Origin: Hippopus hippopus | Lineage: Eukaryota; Mollusca; Bivalvia; Cardiida; Cardiidae | Reading direction: 5' to 3' | Length of the DNA stretch: 64,000 nt | Assembly: GCA_946811185.2 (NCBI GenBank) | Contig: OX328097.1 | Location: 5,876,242 to 5,940,241, forward strand | Shown: positions 31,592-41,018 of the stretch, one piece after another | How the letters are laid out: every line of letters begins with the position of its first letter | How positions within the stretch are numbered: position 1 is the first letter of the stretch | Notes under the pieces: model-generated | Databases searched by the model: none | Told to the model about the DNA's origin: nothing | What the model saw: only the letters and a program-made list of their open reading frames with translations | Program-made: the position numbers and the translations under genes

Positions 31592-31709
31592 CTCTAACTC
31601 TTTACCAGATGACAAAATTTAGGACTTGTCCAAATGCAAAGTAATTGCAGATGAAAGATTAAATGTCCAAACATTGTCTGAAAAGGAGAAAAATGCTGGT
31701 AATCAGCAG
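31592..31709 (+). repeat. TTAA-hp MITE, forward, 5' half
   Basis: Ends at the hairpin loop (AATGCTGGTAATCAGCA), like the half copies at 9162 and 12583. Confidence 0.75.
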
Positions 31710-31887
31710 TGCCTCAAAAAATAGAGGTATTTCATTGTCTTCAATGTCATCAAGCCAAAACAGAAAAACCTTCAAGGGGCATCCCCCATTATGGGCATCC
31801 ACTGGCAACAATAGATAAACACAAAATCACCTCAATAATAATTATCATCTGCTGGCGTAGGAAGCTGCTAATGGGGGGAGGGGAGGA

Positions 31888-32091
31888 GGAACTGTGTTTT
31901 AACAACCAGGAAAATGCCTTTTGAAAACAATGTGGAAAAGGAGAAAATGCTTCTGGTGTACTCCTTATCACACAATGTGGTCTTCCCTTTCAGAGACATA
32001 CTATTTCATCTTAGCCTCATTTAACTTGTCATCATTCTAGAATTGCTTTCAGTTTGAAAATGTCTAAAATCCTGTTGTCTCATAGAGTTAA
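31888..32091 (-). repeat. TTAA-hp MITE, reverse, collapsed hairpin
   Basis: The right arm is missing: GGAGAAAATGCTTCTGG leads straight to CACACAATG. Ends CATAGAGTTAA. Confidence 0.75.
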
Positions 32092-32273
32092 ATACTTATT
32101 GACATGAGAAAAAAGGCCATTTATTTTTGTATGTTGAACAAGAAAAGAAATTTTAAAAAAAAAAACTCACGTCACAGGGCTGGGGTTTTCACCAAGATAG
32201 GGGAGGAGGGCAAGGGCTTGTCAGTTTGAAACCCCCCCCCCCCTTCCAATGATATCTGCGTTATCATTTTTAG

Positions 32274-32419
32274 GTTTATGTACATTGTTTGCTTCTGCAT
32301 CACTTGTATTAGTCACTGTGGTACATTTCCGTCTTTGTGGTATGGTTTTGAGATTGTCACAGCTGTTGATGTAGAAGCTAGAAAAGTGACTCATCTACCA
32401 GCATTTGATCAAGGTCTGT
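32274..32419 (+). CDS. Candidate coding exon, plus strand
   Basis: After an acceptor (GTTATCATTTTTAG, ending 32273) and 1 nt, a frame stays open for 59 codons to a TAG at 32452. A second acceptor (CATCACTTGTATTAG, ending 32311) leads into the same frame. The part CGTFPSLWYGFEIVTAVDVE and on to THLPAFDQ looks like real protein. A possible donor is AAG/GTCTGT at 32414; a longer exon cannot be excluded because the frame runs on as GLYSPPFFVSFKI. No family recognised. The phase allows joining to 27504-27577 only if that exon ends two bases later than its GTGTGT donor. Confidence 0.35.
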
Positions 32420-32448
32420 ATTCTCCACCATTCTTTGTTTCATTCAAG

Positions 32449-32520
32449 ATTTAGAAAGTAACACAACTTCCAAATGGCTAAACCATTTTGTCCATAATTG
32501 TCTAAACCATTCATTTATCC
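32449..32520 (+). repeat. Half copy of the fold-back family at 35322-35507
   Basis: GATTTAGAAAGTAACACAAC and GGCTAAACCATTTTG match one arm of that palindrome. Another arm-like copy is at 47527-47600. Confidence 0.55.
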
Positions 32521-32529
32521 ACCTATGCA

Positions 32530-32620
32530 TGCTTTTCTTTAGTTTCTGCCATACTCCTTCCAAGCCACTGGCTGCTTTTCTACATAACCATCATCAAAAC
32601 AGTGTCCAAGGCAAGAGAAG
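32530..32620 (-). repeat. SINE type A fragment, minus strand
   Basis: TCCAAGCCACTGGCTGCTTTTC with flanks only; tail and head are missing. Confidence 0.6.
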
Positions 32621-32626
32621 ATGGAT

Positions 32627-32895
32627 TTATTGATTGATTGATTGTATGGTGTTTAATGCCGTTTTCAACATTATTTCAGTTATATCATGGTGGCCATTGC
32701 ACCTGTCCATGCTTTTCTGGAGTCTCCTTTACCAGTACTCCATGAAATTTTCTTTCCAAGCCACTGGCTGCTTTCCAACATAACCATCATGGAAAGCAAG
32801 CAAGCGAAGAGAATGAATCCTGTTGCAATGACTACCATCACACCTTTGAAAGAAAATGGCTGGGAATCAAACCAGGGACCCCTTGGTTACATGCA
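32627..32895 (-). repeat. tRNA-derived SINE, type A, minus strand
   Basis: Starts with the complement of the CAAT tail (TTGATTGATTGATTG), then GGTGTTTAATGCCGTTTTC. Ends in a damaged head near ACCAGGGACCCCTTGG. Confidence 0.82.
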
Positions 32896-33062
32896 CAGCA
32901 GCAACATGTACTGTGATCACTGGAACACAGACAGTATAGAAATGTCAGCTATCAGTGTACTTGCAACAAAATGATTTCAATCAAAATTCCAATTATTCTG
33001 TTGTGAAATAACAAAACAATGATGTTGAAAGTGCCATGAAATACTGTTGACACTTCTTCAAA

Positions 33063-33262
33063 AAATCCAGAGTTTTAATCACCATTAGAGGAAGGCTTTT
33101 CAAAGCATCTTTGGAAAAGGAGAATATGCAGGTGACTAGAACTTACTCCTTTCCCTATTGTGTTTTTAACCCTTTGTAAGACATTTCCCATCCTTTCAGC
33201 TACATTCAGATGATTTGGTCCAAATTTGACCTGTCCAAAGCTGTAGTCCACTGGTAAGGTGG
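33063..33262 (-). repeat. TTAA-hp MITE, reverse, strongly diverged
   Basis: Order retained (CCAGAGTTTTAATCACC, GGAGAATATGCAGG, GACCTGTCCAAAGC, CTGGTAAGG); the hairpin no longer pairs well. Confidence 0.65.
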
Positions 33263-33349
33263 AAATACAGAATAATGATAAGATAATATTTTTGCCAGTA
33301 GTTAGGGTACTAGACTCATCCTTGGGCTCCACTGAACTGACAAACCATA

Positions 33350-33683
33350 TTAACCCTTTAACACACAATTCCGACTTTTAATGACCTTGAAAACAATGGT
33401 GTTAGTACTGGTGTGAGAAAGCCAGGAAACACATGTGCGTCACCGACCGCCATGATATGACCTTAGCTGTTAAAGTGGCGTTAAACCCCAATACAACCAA
33501 CAACATGAAAACAATGGCTTTTGAAAACATTGAGGGAAAAGGAGAAAATGCTGGTAACCAGCATTTTCTCCTTTTTCCCCACGATGTTTTCTACCCTTTT
33601 GAAAAGCAAATTTCAATTTTTATTGTCTTCAATTACTTTGAGTTTGGCCAGGCCTAAAGTTTTGTTGTTTGGTCAAGAGTTTA
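33350..33683 (-). repeat. TTAA-hp MITE, reverse, interrupted by a SINE end
   Basis: TTAACCCTTTAACACACAAT at the left; the hairpin at 33525-33595 is nearly intact; the right end is GGTCAAGAGTTTA. Interrupted by the segment at 33397-33508. Confidence 0.87.
33397..33508 (+). mobile_element. 5'-truncated type B SINE insertion with 12-bp target duplication
   Basis: Only the 3' 100 bp of a type B SINE (GTTAGTACTGGTGTGAG to GTTAAACCCCAATACAACC). TGAAAACAATGG occurs on both sides and once in intact MITEs, so it is the target duplication. 5' truncation with a target duplication is the mark of LINE-driven retrotransposition (known). Confidence 0.88.
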
Positions 33684-33689
33684 GAAATC

Positions 33690-34050
33690 TTCCCTTTATA
33701 TAGAATGTATTATTTCAAGGCAGTTGTCCCACAGAATACTTCTGAAAACACTGTGACAAAGTCACTGTTGAAAAGTTTGCTCATGAGTAACAATGTTTTC
33801 ATAATTTTTCATATATCCTTAAATTTTCACGAATCCAAATTCATCTGCCAGGTAATGGATAAATCACCTTTACTTACGTGTATAAATACAGCGTAAGACA
33901 CAGACGGACAATGGGAAACTTGTAATGGCTGGTCGATTTTGTAACATTTTTCTTTTTACAAGTTATTCATTCATGGTCTTCCCATATATTATGTTATAAT
34001 AATCCCTTAGCAAGCTAGAGGTAAGATTAGGTGCTTCTGTGGATAGTGCA
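33690..34050. other. Unassigned stretch
   Basis: No repeat recognised. A minus-strand donor-like GTAAGT (near 33871) follows a short open frame, but it lacks a convincing acceptor. Confidence 0.35.
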
Positions 34051-34106
34051 GATCAAGATCAGACTGCACATTCTGTACAGTCTGATCTTGGATCTGCACT
34101 ATCCAT
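34051..34106. repeat. GATC-hp palindromic repeat
   Basis: Arms TGCAGATCAAGATCAGACTG and CAGTCTGATCTTGGATCTGC around CACATTCTGTA: a nearly perfect palindrome. Confidence 0.85.
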
Positions 34107-34527
34107 TATTTCCTTGGTCCTGAGACTGGCCTAAACAGCCTCAAAATTGCAAAAATTGGGTAACAGCTGCTGATTGAAAATAATCCATTTCATTCATATA
34201 TGGGTAAGGTTGTAAGACTGATTGTGAAGGAAGAAACAGAACGTTATAATGTAGTTGCTGTCTGTTCATGGGATGTTGTAAATAGGGTACTGGTATACAA
34301 AATTAAATATGAATACAAATTAATATGCTGGATATGATTTAAGTTACATGTGTCTGGTCTATCAGCTTTGTGTTAGAATTCGTCAGATTCACTCGAAAGG
34401 TTTAAAAAGGAAAATAAAGGATGAATGTTGTGGACTTGATGTGTAAATCTTTGGTTTCATGTATGTATAGTGAAGTGACAATTTTGTGCATCAGAATGCC
34501 TTGAATATTTACCTGTATTACCTAGGT
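34107..34527. other. Unassigned stretch
   Basis: No repeat or coding signal recognised. Confidence 0.4.
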
Positions 34528-34753
34528 TTAACTCTTTACCAAGCAACAAAATTTTGGACTGGACCCAACTTGAAAGCATATGCAGACAAATTAAAGGTAG
34601 CTCAAATGATGATTTCTGTCTTTAATAGGATAGAAAACATTGTGGAAAAAAGAAGAAAATGCTGGTAACCAGCATTTTCTCCTTTTTCCACAATGTTTAT
34701 CAGAAGCCTTCTTCAGGGCCATGAAAAGTTGGGATTGTGTGGTAAAGTGTTAA
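34528..34753 (+). repeat. TTAA-hp MITE, forward, complete, matched arms
   Basis: Left arm TGTGGAAAAA and right arm TTTTTCCACA share a non-consensus base. TTAA at both ends. Confidence 0.92.
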
Positions 34754-34802
34754 GTCGAGAAATAGCTCATGATGAAGTGTTTATGTCTTTCTATTTTGAG
34801 AG

Positions 34803-35034
34803 GTCCTACATGGCTCAGTGGCAAAGTGTAAGGGCTTGTAATGTGGAGTCCTTGGGCTAGAGCCCAGCTTGAAGCACTGGGTTTTTTATGGGAATTTCAA
34901 TAGGCAAGACAGTTTAGAGCCCTAGCCTAGTAAGGTGAAACCCAGAACGTACATGAATATGTGAGCTGTTGCCGTGATATGACTAAAATAATGTTGAAAG
35001 AATTGTAAAACTGCATTCCATCAATCAATCAATC
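34803..35034 (+). repeat. tRNA-derived SINE, type C, plus strand
   Basis: Head ACATGGCTCAGTGGCAAAG, B-box-like GGGCTAGAGCCC, tail GTGATATGACTAAAATAATG, then CAATCAATCAATC. Shares its 3' end, but not its body, with type A. Confidence 0.8.
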
Positions 35035-35202
35035 TTTCCATTTGTTTCTGTATTGTCTTGTCACAGAGTTTACTGCTCATATTCTTTGAAATGTCTACAT
35101 TATAACTGATTTGGAAGCACCATAAAAATGGATGATTTTAAGAATACAGATCAAAGGAAAGCACCAGGAATTTTATGGTGATATGGAGTACAGACATGTT
35201 TT

Positions 35203-35297
35203 ATTGTTACCAGCATCTCTCCTTTTCCCACAATAATTTCAAAAACCATCTTTTCCAGGGTCATTTAAACTTAGGGTTGTTCAGTAAAAGGGTAACG
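35203..35297 (+). repeat. TTAA-hp MITE, forward, 3' half
   Basis: Starts at the loop (GTTACCAGCATCTCTCC) and runs to CAGTAAAAGGGTAAC. Confidence 0.75.
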
Positions 35298-35321
35298 AAC
35301 AGACAGGTCCACCTAGGATCC

Positions 35322-35507
35322 GTATTTACCAACTATTCTTAAGAACAATCTTTGTCTTATTCCCCAAGATTATCAGTATTTGAAAATAACACAACATCTG
35401 ATTGGCTAAACCAAATGGTTTAGCCAATCAGAAGTTTTGTTACTTTCAAATTTAGAAAATGCTGGAGAATAAGATTGAGAACATTCTTAAGAATGGTTGG
35501 TGAATAC
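35322..35507. repeat. Fold-back element, 186-bp imperfect palindrome
   Basis: GTATTTACCAACTATTCTTA at one end pairs with TAAGAATGGTTGGTGAATAC at the other; the centre is CTGATTGGCTAAACC-AAAT-GGTTTAGCCAATCAG. Single arms recur at 32449 and 47527, so it is a repeat family. Confidence 0.88.
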
Positions 35508-35628
35508 AGGTGACTTGGTGACTTGGACAGCCCCAGGTGACTGTATGGAAATTTGTTTTTCAAGACAGATTTGTCTTCAGTCCTTCACTTACCAGTCATG
35601 GGTGTAAGTCACTGAATAGGGCGAACAA

Positions 35629-35748
35629 CAATTTAGGAAAAGGAGAAAATGTTGGAAAAAGGAGTACAGTATAAATAACCTTTCAGTGGCAAAAATCATT
35701 TAATTTGCTGAATAGTTCTAAAATTGTGTTGTATGCTAAAGAGCTAGC
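35629..35748 (-). repeat. TTAA-hp MITE, reverse, remnant
   Basis: AGGAAAAGGAGAAAATGTTGG and AGTTCTAAAATTGTGTTGTATG: two family landmarks with the middle lost. Confidence 0.5.
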
Positions 35749-35754
35749 TTTTGT

Positions 35755-35826
35755 AGCCATAATAATTGGTAGAGCAATCACCTTGGGACTTTGAGGTCCT
35801 GGGTTCAATCCGTGCCTAGGGAGGCT
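35755..35826 (+). repeat. tRNA-like SINE head
   Basis: ATTGGTAGAGCAATCACC (A box) and GGGTTCAATCCGTGCC (B box) with tRNA-like spacing. No acceptor-stem complement, so not a tRNA gene. Confidence 0.5.
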
Positions 35827-36037
35827 ATTTATCAGAACTGTTACATTCTGTTTATAACCTTACATTATAATCTGTACTGTTGCAATCAAATCATAGACAA
35901 ACTGGACTTTTGATACATTTCAGTATAAGTTTCAGCTGTCACTTTTATGCCACTTGCAATGTTTATTACAAATTTCAATTCCTTAATGGTTTAGAGATAA
36001 AGGTCTTATGAAGGATTACAACCTCCAAATATTTGTT

Positions 36038-36090
36038 TAACTCTTTATCAAATGACAAAATTTTAAGTTTGACCAATTTCAAAGAATATA
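36038..36090 (+). repeat. TTAA-hp MITE, forward, 5' fragment
   Basis: TTAACTCTTTATCAAATGAC to AATTTCAAAGAATAT, directly followed by the next copy. Confidence 0.7.
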
Positions 36091-36194
36091 CATAAACCTT
36101 TTATCACACAATTCCAAGTTTTAAAGACCCTGAGGAAAAGTACTTTTGAAAACATCGTGTGAAAAGGAGAAAATGCTGGAAACCAGCAGTTTTT

Positions 36195-37286
36195 AGCTCC
36201 ACTGGCCAAAGGCCAGCGGGCTTATGTCATGGCCCGGTGTCCGTCATGCGTGCGTGCGTCCGTCCGTGCGTTAACTTTTATTTCAAACATCTTCTTCTCT
36301 GAAATTAAACATCCAAATTTGATGAAACTTCACAGAAATGATCCTGCCATGGTCCTCTTCAGAATTTCTTGAAAGAATTTGATTCCTTCAAAAACTATAG
36401 TTGCCATGGCAACAAAAGCGAAAAATATTGAAAATCTTTGAAAATCTTCTTGTCTGAAACCATAAAGCCCAGGGCTACCAAATTTGGTATGTAGCTTTAT
36501 CTAATGGACCTCTAAGAAGTTTCTTTATATTATAGCCCTGGGGTCAAAATTGGCCTCGTGCCAGGGATCAGAAGTTTAGCATGGGCATATATATAGTGAC
36601 TTTAATTTAATTGGTAATCAAGGGAAATAACTCTTGGTATAAAGGATAGTTTGTTACTATTTACCTCCCTTGATTATCAAACTGCAATGATACATGATTG
36701 ATGTTGATATTAAGTTTTTTGGATAGGGCTGTTGTCAGGGAGAGTGATTTATTTTGATGCTAGTAGTTATGCTCACATCAGTGGAATATTAAACTTAAAG
36801 TAAAGTTTCTGTCATTCAGTTTTCTTTCCAGAACGTTACCTTTATGTCAATGAATAAACCTGCTTGTATTCACTGACATAATCTTTGCACTTAGGAAGAT
36901 ATGACTTTTTTTTTGTTGGGCATGGGGGAGGTCATGTTTTCCAAGTAAGTTTACTACCATACAGACTTGTTATGCTATATGTCTCTGCAATGCCATTTAA
37001 GTGCATGATATGTTAATTTTACTCTTTAAGAAAGGACAAATTTTTTGACTGGACCAAGTTTAAAGCCATTGCAAAAGACAAATTGAATGTAGCTTAAATG
37101 ATTATTTCTGTCTTTGATAGGATAGGAAACATTGTTGGAAAAGGAGAAAATACTGGCTGACAACATGTTGTCCTTTTCCCACAATGTTTTCAAAAGCTTT
37201 CTCTTTAAAGGTCATTAACACTTCGATTTGTGTGGTAAAGGGTTAAAAAGCCAGTGGAGCGATACAGGGCCATCATGGCCCTCTTG
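36195..37286 (+). mobile_element. Helitron-like (HINE-like) element, copy 3, with a MITE inside
   Basis: AGCTCCACTGGCCAAAGGCC, a short CGTG/CCGT array (36241-36275), and a 3' hairpin AGGGCC-ATCAT-GGCCCT followed by CTTG. It is a different subfamily from copies 1 and 2. A 20-bp-arm inverted repeat (GGTAATCAAGGG / CCCTTGATTATC) lies at 36613-36682. It sits at a T/T junction with no clear target duplication. Confidence 0.82.
37013..37246 (+). repeat. TTAA-hp MITE, forward, nested in the HINE-like element
   Basis: TTAA at both ends, 234 bp. Right arm GTTGTCCTTTTCCCACAATG, left arm CATTGTTGGAAAAGG. Confidence 0.9.
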
Positions 37287-37413
37287 TCTTCTTTTCTCAC
37301 AATGCTTTCTACCATTTTAAACAAAAACTTCCCAGTATGTGCAACATTTGGTTTGTTATCTGCAAATGCTTCCAATTTAGATCAGTCTAAAATTTTGTTA
37401 TTTGGTAAAGAGT

Positions 37414-37767
37414 TAAGAGACATGAATGCACAGTAAGATATACTTTACTAAATGCTGTAGTATGTATTTTTCTTCTTTGTGTTACTGTGTGATAATATGG
37501 TATGAGAAATATGAGATAGCGTATGTCCTCTCATCAGGCATACTTGGTGACCCATTTTCGATTTATTCTGTAATTGCCCCTGGGTTATTTCGCTGGCGTT
37601 TCCTCGTTCTCATGAATTATTCATGAAGCATTTTGATTGGTGATCTCAGTTTTTCTTTGAGAAAATTTAAACTATTTTTATCACAAATACGCCGTCATTT
37701 CTATTTTTTACTTGCTGATGTCCAATCACATCATTCGTTGCAAATCAAGCTTAGCGGTATTTTAAAT
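37414..37767. promoter_or_regulatory. Possible promoter region (CCAAT-type motifs)
   Basis: Upstream of the ATG at 37768 are GATTGGTGATC (37633) and GTCCAATCACATC (37718), i.e. CCAAT boxes in both orientations, and the 15-bp palindrome CATGAATTATTCATG (37610-37624). The stretch is richer in CG than its neighbours and free of repeats. No TATA box is clear. Confidence 0.25.
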
Positions 37768-37872
37768 ATGGCAGTGCCCATCAACACGACAATCGAGAAG
37801 CATTTAAAAGAGATTTTCGGCATAACACCGAAAGATTGTCAGTTAAAATCGTACACAAAGATCTATAACTAG
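37768..37872 (+). CDS. Candidate short coding sequence or first exon
   Basis: ATG with a fair context (AAATATGGC) opens 34 codons (MAVPINTTIEKHLKEIFGIT..., stop TAG 37870). The N-terminal part looks like an amphipathic helix. The sequence FGITPKDCQ vaguely recalls the FG...Q pattern before helicase cores, but it is too short to assign. No canonical donor lies in the frame, which is a problem if it is a first exon. On the opposite strand, 37872-37934 reads an equally natural start (ATGGCGGCC context, MAAIGVLVSCEKCHSAIQG), so the true strand is uncertain. Confidence 0.25.
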   Translation: MAVPINTTIEKHLKEIFGITPKDCQLKSYTKIYN

Positions 37873-38260
37873 TGTCGTCCCTGTATTGCAGAATGGCATT
37901 TCTCACAGGAGACAAGCACGCCGATGGCCGCCATAATTGTTGACAACCTCGGGGTTTTTTCCAGGGTTATTTTTAGTAACGGAAGAAATGAAATTATCCT
38001 CTCTACAAGAGAGAATCATTATGTTATCGATCTTTCCATTGGCTTTTGGGGTACTTACCGACCATATGAATATTCATAAGAAACGACGATTTGCTATTCA
38101 GTTTTCCCAGGGGTGATGCATGGAGAGTAACGTAATGCTTCAAACCTGGGTTCCGAGGATGCTCATCAAGAACATTCCCAAAAATTCATCAAAGACTGTC
38201 TGAATCAAACATTCTTCCAAGAGAAGATCTAACAAGAAAACCTTTTCTCTTCTTTTGCAG

Positions 38261-38344
38261 TTGTTGAAAAAACATTTCTTAGGGTGTATGGCCCCTAACT
38301 CTCATATTAAAAGTTGGAAGCTGCTGATGAGATTGGCCGAATAG
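38261..38344 (+). CDS. Candidate terminal exon, plus strand
   Basis: A textbook acceptor (CCTTTTCTCTTCTTTTGCAG, ending 38260) is followed in phase 0 by 27 codons (LLKKHFLGCMAPNSHIKSWK...) and TAG at 38342. It could belong with the ORF at 37768, or with a frame open at 37894-38080. No family recognised. Confidence 0.3.
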   Translation: MLKKHFLGCMAPNSHIKSWKLLMRLAE

Positions 38345-38473
38345 CCTTTACGAAAACATCGATGTTACACAATATTTATTTAAATATTGTCACATATTTA
38401 GTAAATATGCAGATGGAATTGTCACATGTTTACGAAATATGCAGATGTAAAGTGTTATGATTTTCATCCGTCT

Positions 38474-38660
38474 GTTTTTTTTTTTTTTTTTTGTGGGGGG
38501 GTGGGGAGGTGGGGGGGGGAAGCAGAAGATGGGGTGTGTGTGTGCACTGCTTCCAAACCCCTCTAAATCCCAAACCATCTCTAAATCTGTCCATGGTCTG
38601 ATATCTCTGTCTGTATCTCTCTCCCCTCTCTTTCTTTCTCTTTCACTCCCCCCTTCCTTC
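38474..38660. repeat. Low-complexity T, G and CT tracts
   Basis: T18 (38474-38491), a G-rich tract to 38520, then CT-rich sequence at 38605-38660. Frames on both strands here (38390-38770, 38457-38711) are low-complexity artefacts. Confidence 0.9.
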
Positions 38661-39212
38661 TGCAAATTCAACAATAAATTATGCTTTGCATCACCCTTAA
38701 GGTTAAAGTAGTTTTTAGTCATTTGAAATATAGTTAGTTGGCAAAACACAAGATATGTTGGTAATGACACTGATTACTGACCAGAACATATGTATTGACC
38801 TTCATTTAACCCTCTTTTGTCCATCATATGTAAATATTATACGTGAATAATTAAAGAAAGAACTTATATTTCAAAATAAAACAGGTATGTCAGATTTAGA
38901 TACTGAACAAAGCATATAAAAAGTATTTAACAATTGAAACCGAAATAGCTGGTTTTGAACTATTTCTTCTCATGTCAGAATTTCTGTAATGGAGTTAACG
39001 ATATGACAGATGCTTCTACATTGCAAAAAGGGACTACGACTATTAACTTCAGTCTTTCTCTTCAATTTATGAGAAAATGTTGATACCTCTTGGGTTGCAA
39101 TGACATTGATGTTAGCCCCTCTCTGGATAGATTACAGAATGTAATTGCCTACGTGAGTTGCTCAATGAGCTAATTCTCCATTTTGTCAGATAGTTTTTTG
39201 GCTTTATATGTA
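38661..39212. other. Unassigned stretch
   Basis: No repeat or coding signal recognised. Confidence 0.4.
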
Positions 39213-39440
39213 TTAACTCTTTACCACACAATCCCGAGTTTTCATGACCTTGAGGAAAACACCTTTTGAAAACACTGTGGGAAAAGGAGAAAATGCTGGT
39301 AACCAGCATTTTCTCCTTTTCCCACAGTGTTTTTACCCTTTTACAGGCAAGGTCCATCATTTGAGTCACACTTGAATTAGCTTCTGCAACTGCTCTCAGT
39401 TTGGACAAGTCCACATTTTTGTCGTTTGGTAAAGAGTTAA
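39213..39440 (-). repeat. TTAA-hp MITE, reverse, complete, matched arms
   Basis: Left arm AACACTGTGGG and right arm CCCACAGTGTT share a T-to-C change. TTAA at both ends. Confidence 0.93.
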
Positions 39441-39528
39441 ATATTTTTTTTCATGTCAGATTGAGATGCAAATGAATTTGCTAGGATTTGTTTTTTAATG
39501 TACCTTAGCTTACAGAACTAAATCCATA

Positions 39529-40241
39529 GCATGGTTTTCCTTCGGCTTTAAAAATTGGGGGTCATTGTGACCCCTTTCCTCATTAGTTGAGGGTCATTTC
39601 TTAAACTTAGGGGGTCAAAATAAATGGATCTCTTCATCATCAATCGTGATTTTCAATGCATTTCACCTTTAATTTCCAAGAAAGAAAAGTCTGTAAGTCA
39701 TTTCTGATGGAAAGGACGATATCACTTTTTGAAAGACGAAACATTCTTGTCTGAATTGCTGCTTGAAGTGGCTTGATCGGCAGTTGTAGGAAGCAGACGA
39801 TAGAAGAATGTTACAGTTTTCTTCGTCGTGACATCAGTTTCCGCGAACAGCACAGACTGGTAGTGTGTAATTTTATATACCGTAAGTAGTGTAAAATAAG
39901 CTGTGAAATACAGAGAACCGACCAAAGACTTCGACTGGGCCCATATTTACGACTGTGTCCAATATACTTTACGGCAATAATGCGTAAACCAGTCTGATTC
40001 TATAAAAAATTCCCGGAAAACCACTTTTATCTAAAATAAACCCTGTAGTTAAAAAAAGAACGGTGTTCGTCTGATATTGAAGGAAGAACAGACTTGGATT
40101 TATGACGCTTTATTCAAGTTTATAGATGATTTAGATTTTGGGAAGTTGCATCACTGATGACGCACTGTCATTTATTTTGGGGGTCATTTGAATTAAAATT
40201 GCATCTATGACGCAGGATTTGTGCGTCATGGAAAACCCTGC
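39529..40241. mobile_element. Possible non-autonomous TIR element, 0.7 kb
   Basis: Ends GCATGGTTTTCC and GGAAAACCCTGC are inverted repeats (11 of 12). GGGGGTCATT-type motifs occur near both ends, and TGACGCAGGATTTGTGCGTCA (40207-40227) forms a small hairpin near the right end. No clear target duplication and no transposase. Confidence 0.5.
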
Positions 40242-40257
40242 ATGGAAATACAGTTAC

Positions 40258-40357
40258 AAGTAAAAGTGCTTGCTCTCCAAACACTTTTAATAGTGTTTGG
40301 AAAATTTCAGTTTCCAAGTTTCTTTGTAAAATTCTGAATTGACATAGGCTGTTTCCT
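40258..40357 (-). CDS. Candidate coding exon, minus strand, pairs with 45108-45280
   Basis: On the minus strand an AG (TTTACAGCTGCAG) precedes A/GGAAACAGC. After 1 nt it reads GNSLCQFRILQRNLETEIFQ and on to LLKVFGEQALLL, 33 codons, with a possible donor at CTT/GTAACT. The single leading base completes the codon left by the exon at 45108-45280 (AG + A, Arg). The right edge lies only 16 bp from the TIR element, so the original donor may be disturbed. The frame also continues a little beyond the donor. No family recognised. Confidence 0.35.
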
Positions 40358-40563
40358 CTGCAGCTGTAAAGCTGGCCATGAATCTTGACATCATCATAAT
40401 TGATGTCATGACGGTACAACATGTGACACCGAAAATGTAAGCAGAAGAAAATAAAGTACATGTATGCAGAATTTCATGATAATCATTCCACTAATTTTCT
40501 AGATGGTCAAGTTGTTTCAATATTGCTTGGATGACCCTCTTATTTTAGAGGACACATATTTAG

Positions 40564-40655
40564 TTAGCCCTTTACCACACGACAAAATTTTAGATTTACC
40601 CAAATTCAAAGCATCGCAGACATACAAATCAGAGGTAGCTATAATGGTGGAACAT
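40564..40655 (+). repeat. TTAA-hp MITE, forward, 5' half
   Basis: TTAGCCCTTTACCACACGAC to GAGGTAGCTATAATGG, ending just before the next copy. Confidence 0.75.
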
Positions 40656-40659
40656 GCCC

Positions 40660-40891
40660 TTAACCCTTAATGCACAACGCCGACTTTTAACGACCTTGGG
40701 AAAGAAGCCTTTTGAAAACATTGTGAGCAAAGGAGAAAATGCTGGTAACCAGCATTTTCTCCCTTTCCGACAATGTTTTCTACACTATCACAGAAAAATT
40801 GCATCATTTGAGCCACACTGAAATTGTCGTCTGCAAATGCCCTCAAATCAGACAAGGCTAATAATTATTTTGTCGTCTTATAAAGGGTTAA
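40660..40891 (-). repeat. TTAA-hp MITE, reverse, complete
   Basis: TTAA at both ends; the right TTAA (40888-40891) is shared with a forward half copy. Confidence 0.9.
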
Positions 40892-41018
40892 TAGAGTAAA
40901 AAACATTGTGGGCAAAGGAGATAATGCTGGTTATAAGCATTTTCTCTTTTCCCACATTGTTTTTAAAAGCCTTCATGTTCAGGGTAGATAAAACTCAGGA
41001 TTGTGCGTTAAAGGGTTA
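40888..41018 (+). repeat. TTAA-hp MITE, forward, hairpin and 3' end
   Basis: TTAATAGAGTAAAAAACATTG leads directly into the hairpin; the 5' third is deleted. Ends GCGTTAAAGGGTTA. Confidence 0.82.

Larger units (their letters stand above)
36095..37413 (-). repeat. TTAA-hp MITE, reverse, split by a HINE-like element
   Basis: Left part AACCTTTTATCACACAATTC to GGAAACCAGCAG (36095-36194); right part TCTTCTTTTCTCACAATGC to GGTAAAGAGTTAA (37287-37413). Together they form one copy with its hairpin cut in the right arm. Confidence 0.88.

Noticed and set aside
37768..37872. Helicase assignment from FGITPKDCQ
   Set aside because: A single short loose motif; spacing differs from the usual Q-type motif and nothing downstream supports it.
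38390..38770. 126-codon minus frame and 84-codon plus frame
   Set aside because: Composed largely of the T, G and CT tracts.
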